The position numbers and the translations under genes were made by a program. The notes below the pieces were generated by a model. The model was not told the origin of the DNA. It was given only the letters and a program-made list of their open reading frames with translations, and searched no databases. 6,464 nucleotides of DNA from positions 1-6,464 of the forward strand of contig JAEYRQ010000358.1 of the NCBI GenBank assembly GCA_023435545.1, written 5' to 3'. Position 1 is the stretch's first letter; each line of letters begins with the position of its first letter. Shown here piece by piece: positions 1-6,247 of this stretch. The DNA is from Pseudomonadota bacterium. Its GTDB lineage: Bacteria; Pseudomonadota; Alphaproteobacteria; Rhizobiales; Tepidamorphaceae.

Positions 1-90
1 CCGGGGCTCCTGTGCCGCTTCTCCTGGCGCGATGTCGGCGAGGCGCGGGAGACGAGCAAGGACCTGCAGGTCTGGATGCGGGAGGTGTAG
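1..90 (+). CDS. C-terminal fragment of an unidentified protein, cut by the window edge
   Basis: The first 90 bases stay open in frame 1 and end at TAG (88-90), giving 29 residues that finish in KDLQVWMREV. Of these 29 codons, 28 end in G or C, the same third-position bias as the confident genes in this window, and this is the main reason to call it coding. No start is visible because the gene begins outside the window. The peptide is charged and mostly hydrophilic, and I do not recognise the family. It is too short to assign a function. A chance open frame is possible, since frames stay open easily in GC-rich DNA. Confidence 0.5.
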   Translation, partial: PGLLCRFSWRDVGEARETSKDLQVWMREV

Positions 91-145
91 GGGGCGACTC
101 CAGGCCTCCGGCGCAGGACCGGCCCACTCCGTTGCAGCATGGCGT

Positions 146-175
146 GGGAACGAAGCGGCATGCGATGGCGTTCCC
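146..175. other. 30-bp interrupted palindrome (GGGAACG / GCATGC / CGTTCCC)
   Basis: GGGAACG (146-152) and CGTTCCC (169-175) are perfect 7-bp inverted arms. The perfect 6-bp palindrome GCATGC (158-163) sits between them with exactly the same centre (160.5), leaving 5 unpaired bases on each side. Because the core has no loop, this looks more like a DNA site for a dimeric protein than an RNA terminator. It lies 56 bases after the partial gene's stop and 119 bases before the small ORF at 294. The rest of 91-293 shows no convincing gene. Confidence 0.3.
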
Positions 176-293
176 CAAGCGGTTTGTGGTGCATTACTCT
201 TGCAATGCAACCTGAGGCGGCATGAGGTTGTGGCGAGCCGCTTCGAAAGCCTGTATAGGGAATAGGATCTTACCGTCGGCGATGGAGACCACC

Positions 294-380
294 ATGCGCA
301 TCTCGATCTATGTCTTCACTCTGCTGATCTCGAGCGCGTGGGTGATCGAGGCGATGGCCAAGCCGGTCCAGATGGGCTGA
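294..380 (+). CDS. Possible small hydrophobic or secreted peptide (28 aa)
   Basis: An ATG at 294 opens a 28-codon frame ending in TGA (378-380). It is preceded by GGAG at 284-287, a good ribosome-binding spacing, which favours it over the in-frame ATG at 282. The peptide starts MRIS, continues as a hydrophobic run (about residues 3-20) and ends EAMAKPVQMG. This reads like either a single membrane helix or a Sec signal peptide with an A-x-A type site before KPVQMG. From the ATG at 282 onward, 30 of 32 codons end in G or C, as in the neighbouring real genes. It stops four bases before the convergent gene's stop codon at 384. It could be a genuine miniprotein, the remnant of a truncated secreted protein, or chance. 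I do not recognise a family. Confidence 0.3.
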   Translation: MRISIYVFTLLISSAWVIEAMAKPVQMG

Positions 381-383
381 GCG

Positions 384-2258
384 TCAGTCTCGGCTTGCGG
401 CGAGAGAATGGCCACATACGCGCCGATGTGACCACTCATATGACTCATCCGGGTTATCCGAGAAATTGCGGATGAGCGTTTCAATCCTGCGGAACCGCTC
501 GTCGATCAGATTCAGAAGCTCCCAAATATCTTTTGCCTGCTGCACATAACTGATCTGCTCATTCTGCCTCAACAAGCGTATCGCGGGCCAGTCTATTTCC
601 CTCGCCATCGTCCTCTCGACCGCATTTCGGGCAATTTTCCATGCGGGAATGTGCGAGGCGAGCTTGCACAGTGTGTCGCGGATATAGGCTGGCTTTCTGG
701 GATCCATGCCGGCGATCTGGTTCAGCCTCACAACCATGTACGTCTCGGCCGCAACCAGAAGGAATGAGTATGACTGCGCTTGAAAAAAGCAATCATAGTC
801 AAAATTCTCCAATATATCCAAGTATTTATCTGTATACTGCTCTATATACGATCTATTAATCCGATCTCGATTGACCCATGATTTATATAAGTTGTTATTT
901 ATACTTACAATGTACATAGAATAGAGTGCCTTCGCCGGATCTAAAACGGCTTTGGTTGGTAAAGAGCAATCTCCGTCGAGAGTCCAATGTTCCCGATTCT
1001 TCGCGGAAATTCTCGATACTATATCAGACCATCTCGGATTCGAGTCAAGGATTTCTTCGTATATGTCAATTGTTAATCTCTGCGATACAAATTGCCTTAC
1101 TTCATGATCGTCAGAATAGTTAGCAATCCAATTGTGAACGTACATTGTCTGGATTGCTCGCAATATATCATTTCGATTGCTCGCCAGATCAGCTTCTTGC
1201 GAGCGCCGATGTCCAAATAGCTCTATCCAAAGAGATAATTCTTCCCCGGCCTCATCGAACATGTTCCGAGAACCGAGTAGGCCGGAGATTGTCATGGCTG
1301 GCTGAAACAAGCCGATGGAATTATTGGTTCCCATGCGGGACAGCCCATTTGTGAAGTCACCGGCAGAGATATTCTCGCACTGCGTGGACTCTAATCCGAC
1401 ATTGATGTCCTTATTCACTCTATAGATTCTCTGGAGCTGATCAATTCCTTTTCGGATCGTAATCGCGTCCAATGTGGCAGCTTTCGTACTGCTATTTGTG
1501 TGGGTTTGAATCATTCCTCTATAGTATCGAATAAGTTCAGAGACAAACGCGTCTTCAAAAAGCAAGTTCTTATTGTCTCCTGGTCTTGAGTCATGCAGGT
1601 GTTTTATGCATGTTGCAATGTTACGTATAGTGTTTCTAAACAGATTGCCGGTGTGGCTATCCAGATAGCCTGTGACCGGGATGCTTGGAGTCGTTCCTAG
1701 ATAGTTCGCCATGGTCGCGAATTGGTCGCTCCGCAGGATCATCATTTCGACAGACGCAGCTGCCGTCCGAGCCCGGTTCACGGCCGGCTCTGCCGACTGC
1801 GCCAGGAATGTCGTGTGCCCGATCGCAATATCACGCGCGGGTTCGATCCGACTGAGTTCGAACTTGATCAGGGGGGTATCGACGCTGTTCAGGCGTCGGG
1901 CGAGGTCGTCGACATCATAGATCGCCGCCACGAGCAGCAGGAGGCCGCTCACGCCGATGGTCGCGGCGACGGTTGTCGGAGATTGTGTGGCGTCCGATCG
2001 GGACAGGAAGTTTGCCGCAGCGTATCCGACGAACACCCCGAAGATCAGTTTCGCGGACGCGCCACCCCACTCGACGAGCAGGTCCCTGTAGTAGGGAAAC
2101 CGCAGGCCGGCGACCAATGCGATGGCGCCAAGGACGAGAAACGCGCCAAACAGCTTCCGCCCGGTCTTCCGTCGTTCATCGCTGAGGTCGCCGAGCAGAT
2201 CGGGCCAAAGCAGGCGGATGCAGAACCCTGCAACCAGAGAACCGAGAAGAACACCCAT
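384..2258 (-). CDS. Orphan membrane-anchored protein of unknown function (624 aa)
   Basis: This minus-strand gene starts at ATG 2258-2256 and ends at TGA (386-384). The frame stays open far upstream, but that extension runs antisense to the transporter, so I chose the first Met before a clear hydrophobic N-terminus; a G-rich stretch lies just before it. Four probable membrane helices fall at about residues 1-18, 37-53, 68-86 and 97-114. A largely soluble, helix-rich region of about 500 residues follows. It ends in a charged segment (about 570-605) with a possible amphipathic helix or short coiled coil. I see no ATP-binding, nuclease, protease or kinase motif and do not recognise the family. 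Base composition changes inside the gene: hand counts give about 72% GC at 1921-1980 (N-terminal coding) and about 28% at 841-900 (C-terminal coding). This suggests transfer or a mosaic origin. It stands alone on its strand. Confidence 0.75.
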   Translation of the reverse strand: MGVLLGSLVAGFCIRLLWPDLLGDLSDERRKTGRKLFGAFLVLGAIALVAGLRFPYYRDLLVEWGGASAKLIFGVFVGYAAANFLSRSDATQSPTTVAATIGVSGLLLLVAAIYDVDDLARRLNSVDTPLIKFELSRIEPARDIAIGHTTFLAQSAEPAVNRARTAAASVEMMILRSDQFATMANYLGTTPSIPVTGYLDSHTGNLFRNTIRNIATCIKHLHDSRPGDNKNLLFEDAFVSELIRYYRGMIQTHTNSSTKAATLDAITIRKGIDQLQRIYRVNKDINVGLESTQCENISAGDFTNGLSRMGTNNSIGLFQPAMTISGLLGSRNMFDEAGEELSLWIELFGHRRSQEADLASNRNDILRAIQTMYVHNWIANYSDDHEVRQFVSQRLTIDIYEEILDSNPRWSDIVSRISAKNREHWTLDGDCSLPTKAVLDPAKALYSMYIVSINNNLYKSWVNRDRINRSYIEQYTDKYLDILENFDYDCFFQAQSYSFLLVAAETYMVVRLNQIAGMDPRKPAYIRDTLCKLASHIPAWKIARNAVERTMAREIDWPAIRLLRQNEQISYVQQAKDIWELLNLIDERFRRIETLIRNFSDNPDESYEWSHRRVCGHSLAASRD

Positions 2259-2440
2259 ATCGCCCACCCCATCCCAAACCGAGCTAAGGGATCTTAAGGC
2301 GGCAACAAAGGGGGCGCAACTATCGAGGGTGTATTTGTCAATAGAAACGTTTGGCGGGAACTTGGCTGCGCAGCGGCTTAACAACGCTCTTCGCCCGTGC
2401 CAACCCCCCATTAAGCACCGTCTGCTAGCGTTGCCTCCGG

Positions 2441-2467
2441 CTGGGCAATCGGGTGCGGATCGCCCAG
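2441..2467. promoter_or_regulatory. Inverted repeat or hairpin upstream of the MFS transporter
   Basis: CTGGGCAATC (2441-2450) and GATCGCCCAG (2458-2467) form a 10-bp stem with one A/C mismatch around a 7-base loop, GGGTGCG. It ends 34 bases before the transporter's start codon and lies in the 243-base spacer between two divergent genes. It could be an operator for a regulator encoded elsewhere or a hairpin in the transporter mRNA leader. No T-run follows, so a classical terminator is unlikely. I found no convincing -35/-10 pair around it. Confidence 0.35.
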
Positions 2468-2501
2468 ATCGCCGCGCGGCCGAACCAACGGGGGGGCAGC
2501 C

Positions 2502-3800
2502 ATGACAGGCACGACACTCGACCGAGCCGCGCCGCTGGTGGCGGCCGATGTGCCGCAGACGCGGGGGCGGCTGATTGCGGCTGGGACCATCGGCAACGTG
2601 CTCGAATGGTACGATTTCGCCGTCTACGGCTTCCTCGCCGCGGCGATCGGCAAGGCGATCTTCCCGGCCGAGAGCGCGCTGGCCTCGATCCTGGCGGCCT
2701 TCGGCGTCTTCGCCATCGGCTATCTGATGCGGCCCGTCGGCGGCATCCTCATCGGCCATATCGGGGATCGGCATGGGCGCCGCGTCGCGCTGACGGTCTC
2801 GGTGGTGCTGATGGCGGTGCCGACCTTCCTGATCGGCGTGCTGCCCGACTACGCGGCGATCGGCATCGCCGCGCCGATCCTGCTGACGCTGCTCAGGATG
2901 CTGCAGGGGCTGTCGGTCGGCGGCGAATATACGAGCTCGATGATCTTCCTGGTGGAGGGCGCCCGTCGCGGCCGGCGCGGGCTGTTCGGCTCCTTCGCCG
3001 GGATCGGCGCGATCGGCGGCATCCTGGTCGGCTCCGCCGTCGCCGCGCTGGTGGCGGCGAGCCTCGAGCCGCAGCAGCTGTCCGACTGGGGCTGGCGCAT
3101 CCCCTTCCTGTTCGGCCCGGTGATCGGCATCGCCGGGTTCCTGCTGCGCCGCCACATGAGCGACGCGATGCCGGAGCAGGGTCGCCTGTCGAAGCCGCCG
3201 GTGGTGGAGGCGCTGCGCTCGCACTGGCGGCTGATCCTGCGTCTCGTCGCGGCCTCGGCGGCGAACGCGGTCGGCTTCTATCTCGTGTTCGTCTATGTGG
3301 CGAGCTGGCTCCAGTCGGCCGATGGCCTCGCCGAGGCGACGGCGCTGGAGATCAACACCGCCAACATGGTGCTGCTGCTCGGCGTGATGCTGGCGACCGC
3401 GGTGCTGTCCGACCGGGTCGGGCGCAAGCCGGTGATGATGGCGGCGCTTGCCGCCGTGGCCGTGCTCGCCTGGCCGCTGTTCTGGCTGATGCACCATGCC
3501 GACCCGATGCTGGCATATCTCGGCCAGATGGGCTTCGCGCTGGCGCTCGGCGGCTATCTCGGGGTGCAGCCCTCGTTCATGGTCGAGGCGGTGCCGCGCA
3601 AGGTGCGCTGCACCACCGTGGCGCTCGGCTACAACCTGGCGCTCGGCATCATCGGCGGGACGGCGCCGATGGTCGCGACCTGGCTGGTGGAGCGGACCGG
3701 CTACCAGCCGGCGCCGGCATTCTACATCGCGGCGGCGGCGGTGGTGTCGCTGGTGGCGATCGCGACCTTCCGGGAGACCGCGCGCTCGCCGCTGCAGTGA
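2502..3800 (+). CDS. MFS transporter, metabolite:H+ symporter (MHS) family
   Basis: The 432-residue product is an inner-membrane secondary transporter with about twelve helices, the usual size for this family. Signature stretches of the ProP/KgtP/citrate-symporter group are visible: GNVLEWYDFAVYGFLA at 31-46 (helix 1), RPVGGILIGHIGDRHGRR at 77-94 (helix 2-3 loop motif), LRMLQGLSVGGEYTSS at 131-146 (helix 4), WGWRIPFLFG at 197-206, and a second loop motif SDRVGRKP at 303-310 between helices 8 and 9. The half-way cytoplasmic loop is about 217-245. Family members import organic acids, betaines or similar solutes with protons; the substrate cannot be read here. A run of seven G at 2490-2496, five bases before the ATG, serves as ribosome-binding site. 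The gene stands alone: divergent from the orphan gene and convergent with the SIMPL gene, so no catabolic neighbours hint at a substrate. Confidence 0.92.
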   Translation: MTGTTLDRAAPLVAADVPQTRGRLIAAGTIGNVLEWYDFAVYGFLAAAIGKAIFPAESALASILAAFGVFAIGYLMRPVGGILIGHIGDRHGRRVALTVSVVLMAVPTFLIGVLPDYAAIGIAAPILLTLLRMLQGLSVGGEYTSSMIFLVEGARRGRRGLFGSFAGIGAIGGILVGSAVAALVAASLEPQQLSDWGWRIPFLFGPVIGIAGFLLRRHMSDAMPEQGRLSKPPVVEALRSHWRLILRLVAASAANAVGFYLVFVYVASWLQSADGLAEATALEINTANMVLLLGVMLATAVLSDRVGRKPVMMAALAAVAVLAWPLFWLMHHADPMLAYLGQMGFALALGGYLGVQPSFMVEAVPRKVRCTTVALGYNLALGIIGGTAPMVATWLVERTGYQPAPAFYIAAAAVVSLVAIATFRETARSPLQ

Positions 3801-3831
3801 GGCGGCCGGAGGAGAAGCAGGCGGACAGGGG

Positions 3832-3849
3832 CGGGGGGCTGGCCCCCCG
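3832..3849. terminator. GC-rich hairpin between convergent genes, possible bidirectional terminator
   Basis: CGGGGGG (3832-3838) and CCCCCCG (3843-3849) form a perfect 7-bp stem with the tetraloop CTGG. It lies in the 58-base gap between the stops of the convergent transporter (3800) and SIMPL (3859) genes, where a shared terminator is expected. Neither strand shows a T-run after the stem, so intrinsic termination would be weak; it may only block RNA decay or help another termination mode. Confidence 0.45.
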
Positions 3850-3858
3850 TCGGCCGGA

Positions 3859-4608
3859 CTACTGGTCCAGTTCCCAGGTGATGTTCACCTGCACGCTGAG
3901 GCGCTCTTCGCCGATCTCGACCGGCACGGACATCGCGTCGGCGCGGGCCATGGCGAACTCGGCCTTGGGGCGGGGCGGCATGAAGCCGCCGGCTTCGCTG
4001 ATCGTCACCAAGCGGCCGAGCTTCACGCCGGCAGCCTCGGCATAGATCTCCGCCTTGCGGCGGGCATCGCGCACCGCGACGCCGCGCGCCTCGTCGAGGC
4101 GGGCATCGGCATCGGAGACGATGAAGTTCACGCCGTCGATGCGGTTGGCGCCGACGGTCACCACCTGGTCCATCACCTGGCCGAGCTTGTCGAGGTCGCG
4201 GACACGGACACTCACCGTGTTGCTGACCGTGTAGCCGATGATGCGCGGGATCTCGCTCTCGTCGCGGCCGTCGTTGCGCGGATAGCGGTAGCGCGGCGTG
4301 ACGGAGAAGCCGGAGGTCTGGATGTCGCGGGCCTCGATGCCCGCCTCCTTGATCGCGGCGATCACGCGGGCGATGGCGCCGTTGTTGGCGTCGAGCGCCT
4401 CGCGCGCGGTCTCAGCCTCGGAGACGACGCCGGAGGTGATCACCGCCTCGTCGGGAGCGACGGCGATCTCGCCGGTTCCGGTCAGGGTGATGGTGGCGGG
4501 GCGCTGGCGGGAGGTTTCGTCGTCGGCGCGGGCGGGGAGGGCCATGAGAGCAACCAGTGCGAGGCCGCCGGCAACCAGGCTGGCCCGCAGTACGATCGGG
4601 AGATGCAT
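3859..4608 (-). CDS. Periplasmic SIMPL-domain (DUF541) protein, YggE/BP26-like
   Basis: The 249-residue product starts at ATG 4608-4606, preceded on its strand by GGAAGG five bases upstream, and ends in TAG (3861-3859). Residues 1-28 are a Sec signal peptide with a hydrophobic run of about 4-24 and an ARA cleavage site before DDE. The rest is a single SIMPL domain (about 37-247). Recognisable segments include ITLTGTGEIAVAPDEA (40-55), AGIEARDIQTSGFSVTPRY (89-107), IGYTVSNTVSVRVRDL (124-139) and the AEAAGVKLGRLVTISE stretch (190-205). Order and length match the Brucella BP26/Omp28 and E. coli YggE type as I recall them. BP26 assembles into ring- or channel-like oligomers and YggE is linked to lowered oxidative stress; the molecular activity of the family is unsettled. 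The gene is monocistronic here, facing away from the ArsR operon. Confidence 0.9.
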   Translation of the reverse strand: MHLPIVLRASLVAGGLALVALMALPARADDETSRQRPATITLTGTGEIAVAPDEAVITSGVVSEAETAREALDANNGAIARVIAAIKEAGIEARDIQTSGFSVTPRYRYPRNDGRDESEIPRIIGYTVSNTVSVRVRDLDKLGQVMDQVVTVGANRIDGVNFIVSDADARLDEARGVAVRDARRKAEIYAEAAGVKLGRLVTISEAGGFMPPRPKAEFAMARADAMSVPVEIGEERLSVQVNITWELDQ

Positions 4609-4742
4609 CGCATCCTTCCGTATTCAGCTTCGGATGGCGGCGAGAATCACCACCCAATTACGTCTGCAATGGGGCCGGGCAATGCGCCGGGGACAATGCG
4701 GCCGGACGCCCGGCGCGGGGCGGGCCCGCGGGTCGCGGCGGA

Positions 4743-4768
4743 GAAACTTAGCGACTCGACGAAGTTTC
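4743..4768. promoter_or_regulatory. Perfect inverted repeat GAAACTT-N12-AAGTTTC, candidate operator
   Basis: GAAACTT (4743-4749) and AAGTTTC (4762-4768) are exact inverted copies centred at 4755.5. The repeat ends four bases before the candidate -35 box of the ArsR-type gene and lies in the 198-base spacer shared with the divergent SIMPL gene. The arms are AT-rich relative to the very GC-rich DNA just to the left (about 4670-4740). Binding by the adjacent repressor is a natural inference but not shown. Confidence 0.4.
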
Positions 4769-4771
4769 CGC

Positions 4772-4799
4772 TTGCACGATCGGTGGCGTTCTAGATAGT
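4772..4799 (+). promoter_or_regulatory. Candidate sigma70-type promoter of the ArsR/SRPBCC operon
   Basis: TTGCAC (4772-4777) is separated by 16 bases from GATAGT (4794-4799), giving four of six matches to each consensus box. Transcription would begin about seven bases after the -10 box, at 4806-4807, almost exactly at the A of the repressor's ATG. The resulting message would have little or no leader, which agrees with the lack of a Shine-Dalgarno sequence before that ATG. Confidence 0.4.
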
Positions 4800-4814
4800 T
4801 AGCGATATGGCTAA
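4799..4814. promoter_or_regulatory. Inverted repeat TTAGC-N6-GCTAA over the ArsR start codon, candidate operator
   Basis: TTAGC (4799-4803) and GCTAA (4810-4814) are exact inverted arms centred on the start region, overlapping the last base of the -10 box, the predicted transcription start and the ATG at 4807. A repressor bound here would block initiation directly, which suits autoregulation by an ArsR-type protein. The arms are short (5 bp), so chance is possible. Confidence 0.35.
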
Positions 4815-5148
4815 GCATGATCCCGACCTCTCGCTGCTCTTCCACGCGCTGGCCGACCCGACCCGCCGGTCGATCCTCACGCGGCTCGCCGAAACACCGA
4901 CGCGGGTGACGGATCTGGCCGGTCCCACGGGTCTGCGGCTGCCCACGGTGATGCGGCACCTCTCCGTGCTGGAGGAGGCCGGGCTGATCGCCACGTCCAA
5001 GGACGGGCGGGTGCGCACCTGCGCCATCGTGCCCGAGGCGCTGGACCCGGTGCGGCGATGGCTCGACGAACAGCGTGTCATCTGGGAGGCCCGGCTCGAC
5101 CGGCTGGACGCATTTGTGATGAAAGCGATGAAGGATAGGGAAGGATGA
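4807..5148 (+). CDS. ArsR-family (winged helix) transcriptional repressor, AHSA1-associated type
   Basis: The 113-residue protein has the compact layout of ArsR/SmtB repressors. FHALADPTRRSILTRLAE (12-29) is the typical first core helix, the helix-turn-helix covers about 32-61 with LPTVMRHLSVLEEAGLI (45-61) as recognition helix, SKDGRVRTCAI (64-74) is the wing, and the C-terminal helix (about 83-109) carries the WLDEQ and WEARLDRLDAF signature. The metal-binding ELCVCD-like motif is absent and only one cysteine (C72) is seen, so arsenic or metal sensing is unlikely. This subtype is commonly found beside SRPBCC/AHSA1 genes, as here: its stop overlaps the next start in ATGA. Inducer unknown. 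The start ATG lacks a Shine-Dalgarno sequence and may be leaderless. It probably represses its own operon through the dyads just upstream. Confidence 0.9.
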   Translation: MAKHDPDLSLLFHALADPTRRSILTRLAETPTRVTDLAGPTGLRLPTVMRHLSVLEEAGLIATSKDGRVRTCAIVPEALDPVRRWLDEQRVIWEARLDRLDAFVMKAMKDREG

Positions 5149-6065
5149 CAAGAAACGTTGCGACAGGCGGCCGTGCGGGGCCGGGTCACGGACAGGGCGG
5201 CTTTGCGACGCTCACCTTGGAGCGGGATGTGGCCGCGCCGGCGGCGGTGCTGTGGGAGGCCTGGACGGCCCCGGCCGCGCGGGCGAGCTGGGCCGCGCCA
5301 TCGCCCTCGGTCACCGTCGAGTTCCTGGAGGCCGACACCAGGGTGGGCGGCCGCGAGGTCTCGATCTGCAAGGTGGACGGCCAGCCGGACATCCGCTGCG
5401 AGTGTGGCTGGCTGGCGTTGCAGCCGGGGCGGCGCAGCGTGAACTACGAGGTGATCTCGTCTGAGGGCGCGACGCAATCGGCGGCGCTGGTGACCGCGGA
5501 CATCTCGGGCACGAACGAGCGCAGCCGGCTGGTCGTAACCGTGCAGCTTTCCTCGCTGGCACAGGACATGGAGGCAGGCTACCGGGACGGCTTCGGCGCC
5601 GGCCTCGACAATCTCGCGGGCACCGCCGAGCGGACCATGGTGCTGCAGCGGGTCATCCGGGCGCCGCGGTCGGTCGTCTGGGGCACCTGGATGAACCCCG
5701 ATACGCTGCCGCAATGGTGGGGGCCGGACGGCTACTCGTGTCGCACGCAGAGGATCGACCTGCGCGCGGGCGGCGAATGGCTATTCGACATGATCGCGCC
5801 CGATGGCACGGTGTTCCCGAACCACCACCGCTATGTCGAGGTCCGGCCCGAGGAGAGGATCGGCTATCTGCTGCTCTGGGGCGAGAACGGGCCGAAGCAT
5901 GCCGACGCCTGGGCCTCGTTCGAGGATCAGGACGGGGCGACGAAGGTGACGCTGGGCATGGTATTCAGCACCGCTGCCGAGTTCCAGGCGGCGAAGGGTT
6001 TCGGCGCCGTGGAACTCGGCCAGCAGACCCTGGGCAAGCTGGAGCGCTTCATCACAACCCGCTGA
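5145..6065 (+). CDS. Tandem SRPBCC (AHSA1/START-like) two-domain protein
   Basis: The 306-residue product holds two SRPBCC domains where the usual partner of this repressor type has one of about 140-160 residues. Domain 1 (about 20-158) and domain 2 (about 163-304) show matching landmarks: VAAPAAVLWEAWTAP (29-43) against IRAPRSVVWGTWMNP (171-185), DTRVGGREVSI (64-74) against DLRAGGEWLFD (205-215), and a closing amphipathic helix in each. Domain 2 keeps the standard QWWGP (190-194) and PDGTVFPNHHRY (219-230) signatures. Domain 1 has SWAAP instead and is more diverged. Such folds form a hydrophobic pocket; members bind small lipophilic ligands or act as Hsp90 co-chaperone-like proteins, and no catalytic motif is visible here. 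Cytoplasmic, with no signal peptide. AGGGA lies four bases before the ATG, which overlaps the repressor's stop, so translation is probably coupled. Confidence 0.88.
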   Translation: MTRNVATGGRAGPGHGQGGFATLTLERDVAAPAAVLWEAWTAPAARASWAAPSPSVTVEFLEADTRVGGREVSICKVDGQPDIRCECGWLALQPGRRSVNYEVISSEGATQSAALVTADISGTNERSRLVVTVQLSSLAQDMEAGYRDGFGAGLDNLAGTAERTMVLQRVIRAPRSVVWGTWMNPDTLPQWWGPDGYSCRTQRIDLRAGGEWLFDMIAPDGTVFPNHHRYVEVRPEERIGYLLLWGENGPKHADAWASFEDQDGATKVTLGMVFSTAAEFQAAKGFGAVELGQQTLGKLERFITTR

Positions 6066-6196
6066 CCGGGCGCCCGCTGGACGCGGCTCGCTCCATGCGA
6101 CCGGCGGGCAAGCCGGGGCGGCCAGGCGGGACGGCGGGGTTGTGGGCGATCGCCTAAAGTCCGACCGAGGCATTGTCTGCCAGGCGGCGGCGGCAG

Positions 6197-6225
6197 TTGC
6201 GGAGGTTCCGCGCTCTTGCGATAAG
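6197..6225 (+). promoter_or_regulatory. Candidate tRNA promoter
   Basis: TTGCGG (6197-6202) and GATAAG (6220-6225) are spaced by 17 bases. The start point would be near 6232, about 16 bases before the mature tRNA. The DNA after the -10 box (6226-6247) is very GC-rich, as is common for stable-RNA promoters under stringent control. The -35 box is weak, matching the consensus mainly in TTG. Confidence 0.4.
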
Positions 6226-6247
6226 GACACCCCGCGCCCGCCGCGCC

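Noticed and set aside
228..259. TTGTGG/TATAGG as a promoter for the small ORF at 294
   Set aside because: The spacer is 20 bases, too long for a normal promoter, and the -35 box is weak.
2313..2341. Perfect TTGACA on the minus strand (2341-2336) as promoter of the orphan gene
   Set aside because: At 15-19 bases downstream no acceptable -10 box is present; GATAGT occurs but only 11 bases away.
2259..3497. N-terminal extension of the orphan gene's frame to a 1037-residue protein
   Set aside because: It runs antisense through the well-supported MFS transporter, is rich in His/Arg/Gln as typical for antisense of GC-rich genes, and has no family signal. The start at 2258 begins with a clear membrane helix.
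2453..4045. Long plus-strand open frame of 530 residues overlapping the transporter
   Set aside because: A frame-shifted shadow of the MFS gene and antisense of the SIMPL gene, rich in Arg/Gly/Ala with no recognisable domain.
3496..4794. Long plus-strand frame of 432 residues over the SIMPL gene
   Set aside because: Its main body is antisense to the SIMPL gene, which has a signal peptide, ribosome-binding site and family motifs.
4807..5148. Arsenic- or metal-resistance operon based on the ArsR family name
   Set aside because: The metal-binding cysteine motif is missing and no arsB, arsC or metal exporter is nearby; the partner is an SRPBCC protein.
4791..5714. Minus-strand 307-residue frame over the ArsR/SRPBCC operon
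   Set aside because: Antisense shadow of two well-supported genes, with composition typical of such shadows.
6067..6076. Palindrome CGGGCGCCCG after the SRPBCC gene as a terminator
   Set aside because: It has no loop and no T-run; such 10-bp palindromes are common in GC-rich DNA.
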